This document shows, one piece after another, positions 33,510 through 44,414 of a stretch of 64,000 nucleotides of DNA; the stretch's first letter is position 1, and each line of letters begins with the position of its first letter. The stretch spans positions 13,983,020 to 14,047,019 of the forward strand of contig NC_041019.1 of assembly GCF_004193775.1 (NCBI RefSeq), in the 5' to 3' direction. The notes under the pieces were generated by a model. The model did not search any database, was not told the DNA's origin, and was given only the letters and a program-made list of their open reading frames with translations. The position numbers and the translations under genes are program-made. This stretch comes from Glycine soja. Lineage: Eukaryota; Streptophyta; Magnoliopsida; Fabales; Fabaceae.

Positions 33510-34879
33510 TGTATCTTGGAAACATGTTAAGAAGTTTGAATTGATATCTACGTGCCTATTCGCCACAATAGAGTACCCATGCTTCATTTGTACATATGCT
33601 TTTTCATCAAGTTATTTGTATGATTATCTTTTTAAAAATTGAAACTCTCAACTAGTAGGCTTTATATTTAGGTGAGTGTAGTTAAAGGAGTTAAAAAGTG
33701 TGCCTTAAATGTCAAAATGGGATGAATGATGATGGATAGTAGAAGTGCCTCTTACATGTTTTTGTTCTGCCTCTCCTGTGAGTTATGCTCATTTTATATC
33801 TTAAAAAATGCTTTTACTTCAATGGAGATGCTCCAGCCAAGTGTCCTAAAGAGCAGGGAATTAGCAAAGCTTGGCCCATGAGAAGCCTAGATATTAATAT
33901 GAACAACAGTGGCAACCCACGGATCAATTGCTGCTTGAAGCAAAATGGGTTGCGTGAAACATTCTAACTTGTAAAGTATTCCAGTATAATGGTGACTCTG
34001 ATATATCATATTATTGAGGAAGAACAGTACCATAAAAAGGTGCTGGCCACACCGAGGATTGACCTGTCAAATCCCATACAATCAGAATTTAGAAAGTCAC
34101 TAAAATAAGGAATTCAAAATTTAAAATATTCACATCGACTGAGATGATAAACCGGATAAATTCCAAATAAGGAAATATATAAAATACAATAATTTTGCTT
34201 GTAGTTCATCTTTAATGAGTTTTGTTATGGATGAAGCCTAGGACCCACCCGAATCCAAGTCCCACTCCTCTAAAATGTTTAGAGTGCAAACTAATACGAA
34301 CAACGTATAATAATTTCTCTCTTTGAATCATGAACCTCTAGCGTAGAAATGCAGTCCATCCTTACTCCGTTAAATAGTACTATTGTCACCTGTGTCTCAC
34401 ATTACGCGCATTTATTATAATTAGTCTTTGGGTAAACTTTTTGACTAACTTGGCATCGCAGTGTGCCTTTGCATATACACTAACCTCCACTCATGAAGAC
34501 TAGGTTCAAGGAGTTCAGGCTATGTATCTAACCCTCACACTTGAAGGCAAATTCATTTCTCAGTCTAGGCCTATTAGTCCTACAGAGTTTGGACCACCGT
34601 TATCAATACTTCGAATAGAACAAGTCTTTAATACCATTTCTTGAATCAATTACTCCTAAAGCTTATTAGTGTGTTTGTTTTATGGCGTTTCCATAGAAAT
34701 CCTACCTGCACAAAGCATTCATGTTCAATGAATCCGATCTGAGTTGATTCACACCCTAACTTGTGTAGGTAAAAACAACTTAGTCATTTTTGTTACATTT
34801 GTGTGAAATGTGTGTAATACCATATCATGAACTAATTATCCTCAGAATTTAAACTTTACCATGAAAGCATATCATGCTT
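33510..34879. other. CACTA-2 interior, no gene seen
   Basis: Mixed sequence. Part of it (about 33525-33580, GAATTGATATCTACG and GAGTACCCATG) repeats words also found at about 32620-32670, suggesting an internal duplication around the VPS13 fragment. No other homology recognised. Confidence 0.4.
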
Positions 34880-35116
34880 GTATGTCAGCTGAGAAGACCC
34901 TTTATCTGTGTAATTTGTAAGCTCCATGAGACGCTGCAAATTGGTGTTAGTTGGCTCCTCTATCATTGTGACTTCCTCCAAAATATCATGGTCTGTTCCA
35001 GACTTTTCTATATTGAATGGTTTTCCAACATCAGTGCCAACATCTTCAGGCCACATTGAAGAAAGGACTTCAATGTCCATGTCCTCAATACAGTCACTCT
35101 CCATCTCGCAAACCAT
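34880..35116 (-). pseudogene. HK5: Histidine kinase 5 first-exon fragment, captured by CACTA-2
   Basis: HK5 (AHK5/CKI2) is a soluble hybrid histidine kinase acting in ethylene/ABA and hydrogen-peroxide signalling. The frame starts MVCEMESDCIEDMDIEVLSS, then MWPEDVGTDVGKPFNIEKSG, and ends LMELTNYTDKGSSQLTY. This is the N-terminal leader of plant HK5 proteins, before their coiled coil and PAS domain. Homology stops at about 34880 without a splice site, so the capture edge is inside an exon. No kinase or receiver domain is present. Confidence 0.82.
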
Positions 35117-35119
35117 TCA

Positions 35120-37440
35120 AAGCTAACTGATAGCAACCAAATTTCTTTTCCACAATATTCAACTTATGGTTTGAACTAGGTCTTCCTTCAATCCATACTA
35201 CTTGAATCACAAGAAGCAATGCTGAATGGATAAATTATTGTCTTTATCTATAAGCCAGAGCACTAGTGCCACCTGCAATCTATTATGTGTACATGAGTCT
35301 CTTGCAAGAAATTGGAATAGATATATAATAATAGAAATTAAGTTACCATTAAGGAAAGGGGGAATTCAAAAATAAGAAGTTAAAAGCCAAAGTAGTACAG
35401 TCAAATTAAAGTAATCACACCAACATCAACAACTTAACTTTAAGCAACCAAGAATAGAAGAATATGGAAAAAGTTAAAAGAGATGAAGCAAAATGGTCAT
35501 TGATTCAATAAAAAAAGTGAAGTACATATCACCCTACAGATAAATGGATTGTCTCTGACAAACAGAATTGTAGTCCAAAGAAAATATATAATATATAGTA
35601 TATAAAATATGTCAAATTCTAAGAATAAAGTAGACATTAATCCTCTTCTCTCATTCCATCTTTATACTTTACCATATCATTATGCACAATGATTCTCTTA
35701 AAATAAAGGGCTCTAAGTACTAAACAGTTTATTCCATGGTTACTCTACAACCTGATGGATGCCTGTCTCTAGAATTAAACTTCACCATTAACCTCAAAAT
35801 TACAACTACTTTATTACTAGGGTATCCATAATCATAGAACCAAACCTCTAAACCTTTTCATAAGCCAAAAGAGTAACTAAAGGACAGTGCCATCAATCTA
35901 AAGCCCAATGAACATCAGCCAACAAACATCATAGTCTAGGTTTACTAAAATTATTTATCAGCCAAATTACAAAGCCAATAACAAGGTTTGAAATAAAACT
36001 CCATAACCATAATTTCATGCAAAATTCGTAGCTTTTTATAGTCTTCACAATGACACTTGTGACCCTTTATCCGTAGTTGTATGCAATTTTGCACAATATC
36101 AACAATTGTGACAAAATTGCAACCACAATTGTAATTTAAAACCTTGCCCAATGAATTCAAGACAACTAATGTCAACCACACCCTTTAAGTATAATGACTA
36201 GCGATCAGACAACAACAACCACAACGACCACCACAACTTGTTAGTGTTAGTGATAGTATTATAATCATAGTTGTACACCATGTGGTAAATTTAGTTACTG
36301 TCAATTCTGTTGTTTTTACACTTTAGCAGGGTAGACGGCATGTGACACCAATTATTGAATTGATTAAGATTGTGTTTGGTTTTCTCAAAACTAGAGATTA
36401 TGAAATGGAAACAGTAAAACCAGATTTGATCAACCAACGCTTTAAAAATTCAACGAACCATGAAAAGGTTAATAGTATGGTTGATTCAACTTATACAACT
36501 TTCAACTTCCTCAGTTTGGAAACAATGTAATATAGGCCGAAACAATATTTTAGCAGTTGACACAAGAGTTAGGGACATTGGCTACTCAGATAACTTTGTG
36601 TGTGGTTTTTGATTCATACCTTGCATCAGTTGTTATGTATATTTGTATTGCAGAATACATATGCATTAAATTCTATGAATTGATTAAAGAAGGTGGATAA
36701 TGCAAAGAAGGATTACAATACACATTATAAGTTGAACATCTACATTGAAACTCTATTCAAAATGTGCAACTTAATTTCAATTACCTATACTTATTGGTTG
36801 TAGGTACTACAATTTCACTAGCATAGGAAGTTAAGCTGCTTATATGTTGTTGTTGCTTGACCGAAGATAAAGTCATACAATTTGAAGCTGCCATTACCAC
36901 ACTCGTACTTATTGTTACAAGCATCTTTCTAGGTATGTAACTCAAACTAACACTTAATTGGATATTTGGTTTGTTGTTCATATATGACTATTATTTACTA
37001 TTAAAATTATGTGCATTTTTGAGTGAACCTTAGTTTCCGGTTTGAGATTCCATACCCTGATTAATACGGATAGTTTGGATTAATCGTGGTATGAAATCTT
37101 GAATTGTTCGTTTGGACAGTTTGGGAACTCTTTTTTTACTTCATTCATGGTTATAGGTTAAGTATGTTGTGTTATATTTTATGAAATTTTAGTTTAGTGC
37201 ATATTGTTTTGTTCTCCAGGTGCATACTTGATCGTGGTCAATTTATGTGACCACTTTCATTTCGTGTACTTGGAGACCAATGCGAAATGCTGCCGAAATT
37301 TCATCAAATTTATGCTAACATACTTAACTTGTACTTATGAATGAAGTAAAAAAGGGTGTTCCTGAATGGGATAAGACCTCACCTTTATATGGAAAAAGTG
37401 AGATTTTCATGCATACAAGATAACATAGCCGATTTCATAG
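35120..37440. other. CACTA-2 interior, no gene recognised
   Basis: AT-rich. A stretch at about 36020-36150 is built from CACAATTGTGAC/GCAATTTTG-like inverted words, a small dispersed repeat. The part at about 37020-37440 is probably the leader of the transposase gene that follows. Confidence 0.4.
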
Positions 37441-37450
37441 AACAGAAAAC

Positions 37451-38507
37451 ATGAATCGTAGTTGGATTCAAGCACCACGCATAAGTGATGACTATCAGAA
37501 AGGGGCTGAAGATTTCTTGCAATTTGTGCAACAACATGCACCGGTGTTAAGTGGAAATTATTTTTGTCCATGTGTTAACTGTGTGAATGGAAGACGTCAG
37601 TCATTGAATAACATCAGATCACATCTTATATGTGATGAGTTCAGTCCGACTTATACAAATTGGATATGGCATGGTGAATTGCCACACATGTCAACAGTCG
37701 CTCACACTGAGGCGGTACATGTACAAACCGGAGATCGTATGGAAGACATGATACGCGATCTTGGGCAAGAGGGTTTTTTTGCAAGCTCATGCACCTTATT
37801 ATGACACATTACAAATAGATTCCAAGCAGCCATTGTACTTGGGGTGCACAACCTTCACTCGGTTATCCGCAGTACTAGCTTTGGTGAACTTGAATGCCAG
37901 ATTTGGGAGGAGTGACAAAAGTTTCACTGAGTTGCTTATGTTAGTGAAGAATATGCTTCCTAACGATAACATGTTACCCAAGAGTCACTACGAGGCAAAA
38001 AAGATATTATCTCTTGTAGGTGTGGAGTACCAAAAACATTCATGCATGCCCTAATGATTGTATTCTATACAGAAATTAGTTTGTGGAAATGCGCAAGTGC
38101 TCGACATGTGGGGTATCACGCTACAAAGTGAATGATGGCGAATGCAATGATGATGTAGCAACAAACAAAAATCGTCTAGCAAAGGTTTGTTGGTATCTTC
38201 CAATTATACCAAGGTTTAAGCGATTGTTTGATAGTGCAGACAATGCAAATAACCTTTGATGGCATGTAGATGGCAGAATAAATGATGGGTTGCTCCAACA
38301 TCCCGCTGATTCTACACAATGGAAGACAATTGATCACTTGTATCCAGAATTTGGAGAGGAACCAAGAAACCTACGGCTTGGTCTTGCTTCTGTCGACATG
38401 AATCCATTTGGTAACTTGAGCACTAGCTACAATTCATGGTCTGTTTTTCTAATGATTTTCAACCTTCCTCCTTGGTTGTGCATGAAGCAAAAATACATTA
38501 TGTTGTC
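37451..38507 (+). pseudogene. CACTA TNP2-type transposase, truncated and frameshifted
   Basis: It begins MNRSWIQAPRISDDYQKGAE with the transposase-associated zinc-binding domain (FCPCVNCVNG, then a His). A frameshift at the T-run near 37780 follows. The TNP2 domain (Transposase_21 family) begins with FTRLSAVLALVNLNARFGRS, SFTELLMLVKNMLP and CSTCGVSRYKVND, then a stop inside NNL-WHVDGR. The last part holds FGNLSTSYNSWSVFLMIFNL and PPWLCMKQKYIMLSV. It ends exactly at 38507, where the gypsy LTR begins. The remaining two thirds, including the rest of the catalytic domain, are absent from the window, so the protein is not functional. Confidence 0.9.
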
Positions 38508-38588
38508 TGTCATACCCTAATTTCGTCCGGGGACCATTGTTTGATGGCATGCAACCTTTGCTTGACCGCTTCGAGGTACTTGGCACCC

Positions 38589-38838
38589 ATTGTTGCACAA
38601 TACGTGAAGTTCCATAACGTGCCAGAAGTCAAAAAAGAGCATTGTTGCACGATCCGTGAAGTTCTGTAACATGTTGGAAATCAAAAGGAAGCATTGTTAC
38701 ACAATCCGTGAGGTTCTGTAACATTCCGAAAGTCAAAAAAGGGATGATTACGTAATCCGTAAGGTTCCATGACATTACGAAAGGAAAACAAGTATCGTTA
38801 CGGAATTCGTAAAGTTCTGTAACGTTACGGAAAAAGAA
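38589..38838 (+). repeat. Five ~51-bp tandem repeats in gypsy LTR
   Basis: Units start at 38589, 38641, 38693, 38744 and 38794. The consensus includes ATTGTTACACAATCCGTGAA and GTTCTGTAACATT. The array lies about 150 bp upstream of the TATA box, where enhancer arrays are found in LTRs. Confidence 0.88.
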
Positions 38839-38986
38839 TCAGCAAAAAAAGGAAGGGGGTGTATTTAGTACATAGGGGGGTGCAAATAGAAACCAGGCCC
38901 ATTTGGGCCTTCTAGGAGGTGCCTTTTGGAGGAAGCAACCTAGCTCGTCTGGGCGAGTTGGGTGACAAGCTTCTCCCTCTTTTCCC

Positions 38987-38994
38987 TATAAATA
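38987..38994 (+). promoter_or_regulatory. TATA box of the gypsy LTR
   Basis: TATAAATA within CCCTATAAATAGGAGG, the best TATA match in the LTR and followed by a purine-rich leader. Function inferred. Confidence 0.6.
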
Positions 38995-39395
38995 GGAGGA
39001 GGAGGGAAGAACAAAAAGGTTCAACCCTCTTGGTATCTGAGGATCACTTGAAATTAGTGAAAAAAATCCTTTCCGTGAAGAAAATCCAAGCCGAGGCGCT
39101 TTACTAACGCGTCCGAAACGTTTCCGTGGGTGATTTCGTGAAGATTTTCTGCCGTCTTTCATTCGTTCTTCGTAGTTCTTCGGTCTTCAACCGGTAAGTT
39201 CCCAAAATCGAACTTTTCAATTCATTCTATGTATCCTTGGTGGTCCCCACTTGTTTTGCGTACTTTTATTTTCATTTCATTTACTTTCCGTACCCCCTTT
39301 TGACATGCTTTAGTCATTTATTTAAGTCATTTTCTCACCTAATAAAAAAATAAAATAAATTTCCACCGATCATTTGAATTGTAACATCTGTTAAT

Positions 39396-40336
39396 TGTGA
39401 ATGTATGTATACATGATTTTGATGATGTCAAAGAAGAATCTAACAAAGCTCATTTTGTTTCAAGATTAATACAAACAAAGCCTTGATTCAAGATTTCTTC
39501 AAGATCAAGCCTTGCCTCACAATGAAAGGTTTCAAGTCATTCAAGGCACATGTAATCGATTACCAATACATGTAATCGATTACCAATGGTTTGAAAGTGT
39601 GTAATCGATTACACATCATATGTAATCGATTACCAGAGACTCTGAACGTTGAGAATTCAAATTTTAAATGAAGGGTCACAACTGTTCAAGAAAAACAACT
39701 GTGTAATCGATTACACTAATTCTGTAATCGATTACCAGAGAGGATTTTCAAGGAATATCGCCAACAGTCACATCTTTTCATTAGATTTGTGAATGGCCAT
39801 CAAAGGCCTATAAATAGGTGACTTTGGTCCAAAATGTCTTATCCTCTCAAAAGACAATGAGAGAGATTCCAAAAGAACTTCATTGTCAAATGCTCTCTCA
39901 AAAGAAATCCTTGACCAAACACTTACAAAATCTATAAGGATTCTTACATGATCTTCATTGTAATATTCTTCTCTTGAACAGAGAATTCTTCTTCCATTCT
40001 TCTTATTCAATGAGATTGGTTAAGAGACTGTGAGTCTCTTGTTGTAAAGCATCTGAACACAAGGGATGGGTTGTCCCTGTGTGGTTCAGACTTTGTAAAG
40101 GATTTTACAAAGATAGTGGAAATCTCAAGTGGGTTGCTTGAGTATTGGACGTAGGCACGGGTTGTGGCCGAACCAGTATAAAACTGTGTTTGCATTCTCT
40201 CTTCCCTTATCTTATTTATTTTGTTGCAATCAATTGTGTCTTGTATGTTTAAAGAACATTGTTAAATTGATTGTTGTTGCTTCTTCTGTATTCTAAGTCT
40301 ATCCCTCTTAAGATTATTGAGGCCACAAGGTCTAAC
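39396..40336 (+). mobile_element. Solo LTR, SIRE/Sirevirus-like family (copy 3)
   Basis: 941 bp, TGTGAATGTATG to AAGGTCTAACA, flanked by the 5-bp duplication TTAAT (39391-39395 and 40337-40341). Same layout as the copies at 3219 and 23479: TTTTGATGATG near the start, GTAATCGATTAC array, CTCTTGAAC-like middle, and a final part containing GTATTGGACGTAGGCACGGG. Confidence 0.92.
39552..39735. repeat. Array of GTAATCGATTAC palindromes in solo LTR copy 3
   Basis: Six exact copies of the 12-bp palindrome within 184 bp (first at 39552-39563, last at 39724-39735), mostly in the context TGTAATCGATTACCA or TGTAATCGATTACAC. Confidence 0.93.
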
Positions 40337-40572
40337 ATTAATTTCTGTTAAAATGAAATCCGATCATTCGGTCATGTCGTAACCACGTTGAAAACCAAAA
40401 AAGAGGTAAAATAATAATATAATAATAAAAAAATATCTTTTAATAAAATAAAACAAAAAAATCAATCGAACGTTTCTCTTTGGAATTTTTCTTTTTTAAT
40501 TTAATTGACTAATAACTAAAGTGAAACTAAGGCTAAAATCAACTCACAAAATCAAGCTTTGTCCGCAAAAAT

Positions 40573-43270
40573 TGTAACATCTCAATTTTTGTAAACTAGA
40601 TTAAAAATAATTGTTATTTACAAATAAATAGAATTTTAAAAATAATGATGAGATTTTATAAATAAATAAATAAGGAGATATAATTATTAATTAAAATAAT
40701 GATTTGAGAGAAAATAAAAAGGGTATTTTATTTATTTATTTGATAGAGAATAAAATAAAGTTTGTTTTTATAAAATAATAAATAAATAAATAGAGTAAGT
40801 AATAGGTCGAAAATGCCCCTAGCTATAAATAGCAACATGATAGGTCAGCTTTCATACTGATTCCTTAGCTTCCTTTGCCTCACAATTTCGTTTTTTCTCT
40901 TTTCTGCCAAAACCTTCTCTTTTTCCCGCAGGCCACCTAACTTGTCTCAGAAAAATGACGATCTCAGACTCATTCGCCGTTGGATCTTCGTGAAATTTGA
41001 GCACCACGTTCGCCACCCAATTCCGAGAATTCTCACCGTTTGGAATTTCGATATTATCTCTGAGCTAAGAGAAATACCCTTCGCATTGTAGCCTTTTATT
41101 TTCCCGCAGAAACCCAATACTGTCTCGGTAAAACTACGATCCCATTTTCGTTCACCGTTGGATTTTCATGAAATTTGGATATGTTGTTTGAAATTCAATT
41201 TCGCACACTTCCACCGTTTGGAATTTTAAAAAAATATTCGTGGAGGGAGAAAAAGGAATCGCATGAAGACGGTACAAGTGGAGGTTTCAATCTCTTCTCC
41301 GTCTCTCTGACGTTTGGGAATTCTATCGGAGCAGTCGGAGGAATAACTGAAGGAATCTCAGGGAACCGCTAGAGATGTTACTATCGCTAGCTGAAGACAC
41401 GTGAGTCCGCTCAGAGGTAAGGGATGAGTTTATCGCAATTGGGGGTTAGAATGAACATGTGTAGGGATCCTTAGAGAACTAAATTTGGGTTTATTTTAGG
41501 ATGTTTATTGAATTATAATTTTTCTTTATGATTATGAATACAATATTATCGTGTTCTATGTACCAATTGATGTCCTGATGAGAATTGATTGATAAACTTG
41601 AGTGCTCTTGATGTTTTTGTGTTAACCCATGATTTTGATTAATTGATTTTGATACAATTGTGAGGAACTATTTCAGAGGTTTTACATTCCATGTTGTGAT
41701 AAAATCTTTTGTATAAATTGTTATGTTGAGGTTATGAAATGATGATTCAAACTGTGAGTATGTGATAAATTGAACATGTGACAGATGATGAAATACATGT
41801 GTATTGAGATGAGATGTGTGTATTGAGTTGTGAACTATGAACTATGCAATCACACACTTGTAAGACCCTTTAAGGGCGACGAGTATTGTGATGGGATCCA
41901 CTGTGGGAACCCGACGAGTTAAAATGATTTTGAAAACAATTGAGTAGATGCGTGTATTGCATAGTTCATAGGTAAAGTGTATATGATTCATGAGGTGTGA
42001 TAACATGTTAAATTAAGATTATACCATTGTGATTGGGATTAAGTGTATGTGATAAATTGAGTATGCATATGATTGAGATATATATGTGCATTGAGTTGTG
42101 AACTATGAATTGTACAATCACACGATCATAAGTCCCTTCAAGGGTGACGAGTTAATGCTAAGTCCCTTTTAGGGCGACGAGTTGATGTTAAGTCCCTTTT
42201 AGGGCGACGAGTTAATGCTAAGTCCCTTTTTGGGCGACGAGTTAATGTTAAGTCCCTTTAAGGGCAACGAGTTAATGATAAGACCCTGAAAGGGCGACGA
42301 GTTAAAATTATTTTGAGAACAATTGAGGAGTCGTGTGTTTTGTACAGTTCATAGATAGAGTTTGTGTGCTAAAATGTTTTCTGGGTTGGACCTGAATAAG
42401 GAGGGAGAGGCCCTGACGGACTCTTCGGAGTGTAGGCCTTGGGGGTCACACGGTTTGAGTGCTCCTTTAAGCCTATGTTGATCCCATATGGTTGGAGCAT
42501 TCTCGCAAAACACTGTGACCCTGACTGGTCTCCCTATGATATTACCTAGTGAGAGTGACTTGACTTACTATTGTGTGGTTTGTCTTGTCATGTACTCCTA
42601 GGCCCCCGACGAGGTTTTTCACTGACATGGTACCACATTGCATATAGGCTTGAGTCTTAGCATAAATTGTCTCATGCGCTTGCTAATTGTTTATTATGAA
42701 ATTGAGGTGTTATTATGTCTTGATCAGAACGTGTGATTCTTGTGTAATGTGATTGATGATTGAAAAGTGTGATTGATAGATGAAAAGTGAATTTTGAATG
42801 ACAAAGTGATGAAATAATGTGAGATATGCTAAGTAAATTGTATTTGGTTACTATATGTTGTTTTGTTTCTCTCTAGTAGTTAGGAATGTGATAACTCACT
42901 CTTGGTTTTCTATTTGTGTTTGGATCCTGTGATGATCTTGAACCTTGTGTTCGGGGGAGCAGATGGCTAGGTGAAGTGCTTAAAGGAACCTTGTGCTGAA
43001 GGACATCGAGACACAATGCTCTGATAGGATGTGACAGTGGGGCATAAGTTTTATATTAATTGCATAATGTTAGTATATTTTATTTTATCTCACTAATTTA
43101 ACAAAATATTTTTGTAAATTCTGACGGCCTTGTTTCGAGCCGAATATATTTTTAATAAGTTTTAATTGATAATAGTGAAGTGAATGCGAACCTTTTACCC
43201 GTGTGAATTTGGTTACCGATATTTTTTTATATATTTTATTTATTTATATGTCGGGGTAGAGGGTGTCACA
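40573..43270 (+). mobile_element. Solo LTR of a second gypsy-type family (2.7 kb)
   Basis: The ends are TGTAACATCTC and GGGTGTCACA, flanked by the 5-bp duplication AAAAT (40568-40572 and 43271-43275). A GTTCGGGGGAGCAGATGG segment links it to the 25149-28479 LTR. It encodes nothing. Confidence 0.88.
42130..42309. repeat. Six 30-bp hairpin-forming tandem repeats
   Basis: Units start at 42130, 42160, 42190, 42220, 42250 and 42280, reading AGTCCCTTTTAGGGCGACGA then GTTAATGCTA. Each has an internal inverted repeat (CCCTTTTAGGG). A single related unit lies at about 41862. Confidence 0.92.
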
Positions 43271-43700
43271 AAAATCACTGAAAAAACGTTTTAAGGTCCA
43301 ACGCCTTAAACGGTCCTCTTTGCTTTTTTATCGGTTAACATGGACCGTTCGAAAGTGTAAAATCAACACATCACTGCCTTTTGAAAGAACTACGTAGGTC
43401 TGATTTCTTCTTCGATGGAGGGTACATAGGAGCAAGAACCCCGCTTTTGTCGACCTCAAAAATAAAAAAAAAGAAATAAAAGTTTAGATACATAATTTCA
43501 CACAATTCTAATCTAAGGCTGTTGTTCTTTGGGACAAACGTGAGAGGTGCTAATACCTTCCTCAAACGTAAAGATAACTCCCGAATCTGGAATATTCTTC
43601 ATGACCGGTTTCCTTTGGTTTTTCTAACGTTTTCCTCCTATGGAAGACGCACCCGTGAGCCTCGCCTTGCTTGCCCCCCAAAATGGTAGGTTGCGACAGT

Positions 43701-43718
43701 TGGCGACTCCACTGGGGA
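43701..43718 (+). other. Primer-binding site of the gypsy element
   Basis: TGGCGACTCCACTGGGGA, two bases after the LTR end. It starts with TGG (complement of the tRNA CCA end). The exact tRNA was not determined; Ogre elements are reported to use an arginine tRNA. Confidence 0.75.
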
Positions 43719-44414
43719 TTGTTTTTGTGAGTTAGGCCTATTTTAGGAAAGTGTGGAATTATGAAACTTTGTGTGTGCATTTTTTCTTGAACTGTGTAAA
43801 AATAATAAATGCTGTCTTTTCCACATTTTTACACCACATTCTAAGCACCCACGGGTTTGAGTAAAAAGGGGCCCTATACCCGGGTTCATGGAAATCTAAG
43901 GAGTGAAGGTGGATCTATGGTCATGCTAGGTCTCCGACTTGCTTGATAATAGTGAAACCTCGTCTAGAGCTTTCTCTCTTTATAATGTGTTGTCGCTGGT
44001 ATTCCATACCGCCGCAATATTATTATCTTGAATGATGATACCTCTAGAAAACAGCCATGTGAGATATGGATCGTTGGGAGTAGTTATTAGAGACCCCTAG
44101 ATATTATCCTATAGGTCCCCAAATAGGGGCATGGAGCAAGCACGCTCTGTACCATTTGTTCTCATGCATTCTTCTGCGAATAGCACATAAATTATAGTTT
44201 TGTTGTATATCTAGTGATGTCTTGTCTCTTTAGAGTAACGCGTCACTTTTTAATGCATACGTTGGGGCGCCGCAATGCCTAGAGCGTAGTATTAAAAAGA
44301 TGGATCTTTTTCGGTCTCGTATATGTAAATTACCACTTGTTTTTCTTCTTTTCGTTTCACGCATGTGCATTGCATCATTCATATCATAGCCTTGATTCAC
44401 CCCTTTTTAGGTAA

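Larger units (their letters stand above)
38508..43698 (+). repeat. Gypsy 5' LTR, with two nested solo LTRs
   Basis: It runs from TGTCATACCC to TTGCGACA, just before the primer-binding site. Without the two insertions (39396-40336 and 40573-43270, each with one target duplication) it is about 1.54 kb. It contains a five-unit tandem repeat and a TATA box. Confidence 0.85.

Noticed and set aside
42130..42309. CRISPR-like look of six regular 30-bp repeats
   Set aside because: The units are directly adjacent, without spacers, and lie in a plant LTR; this is a simple tandem array.
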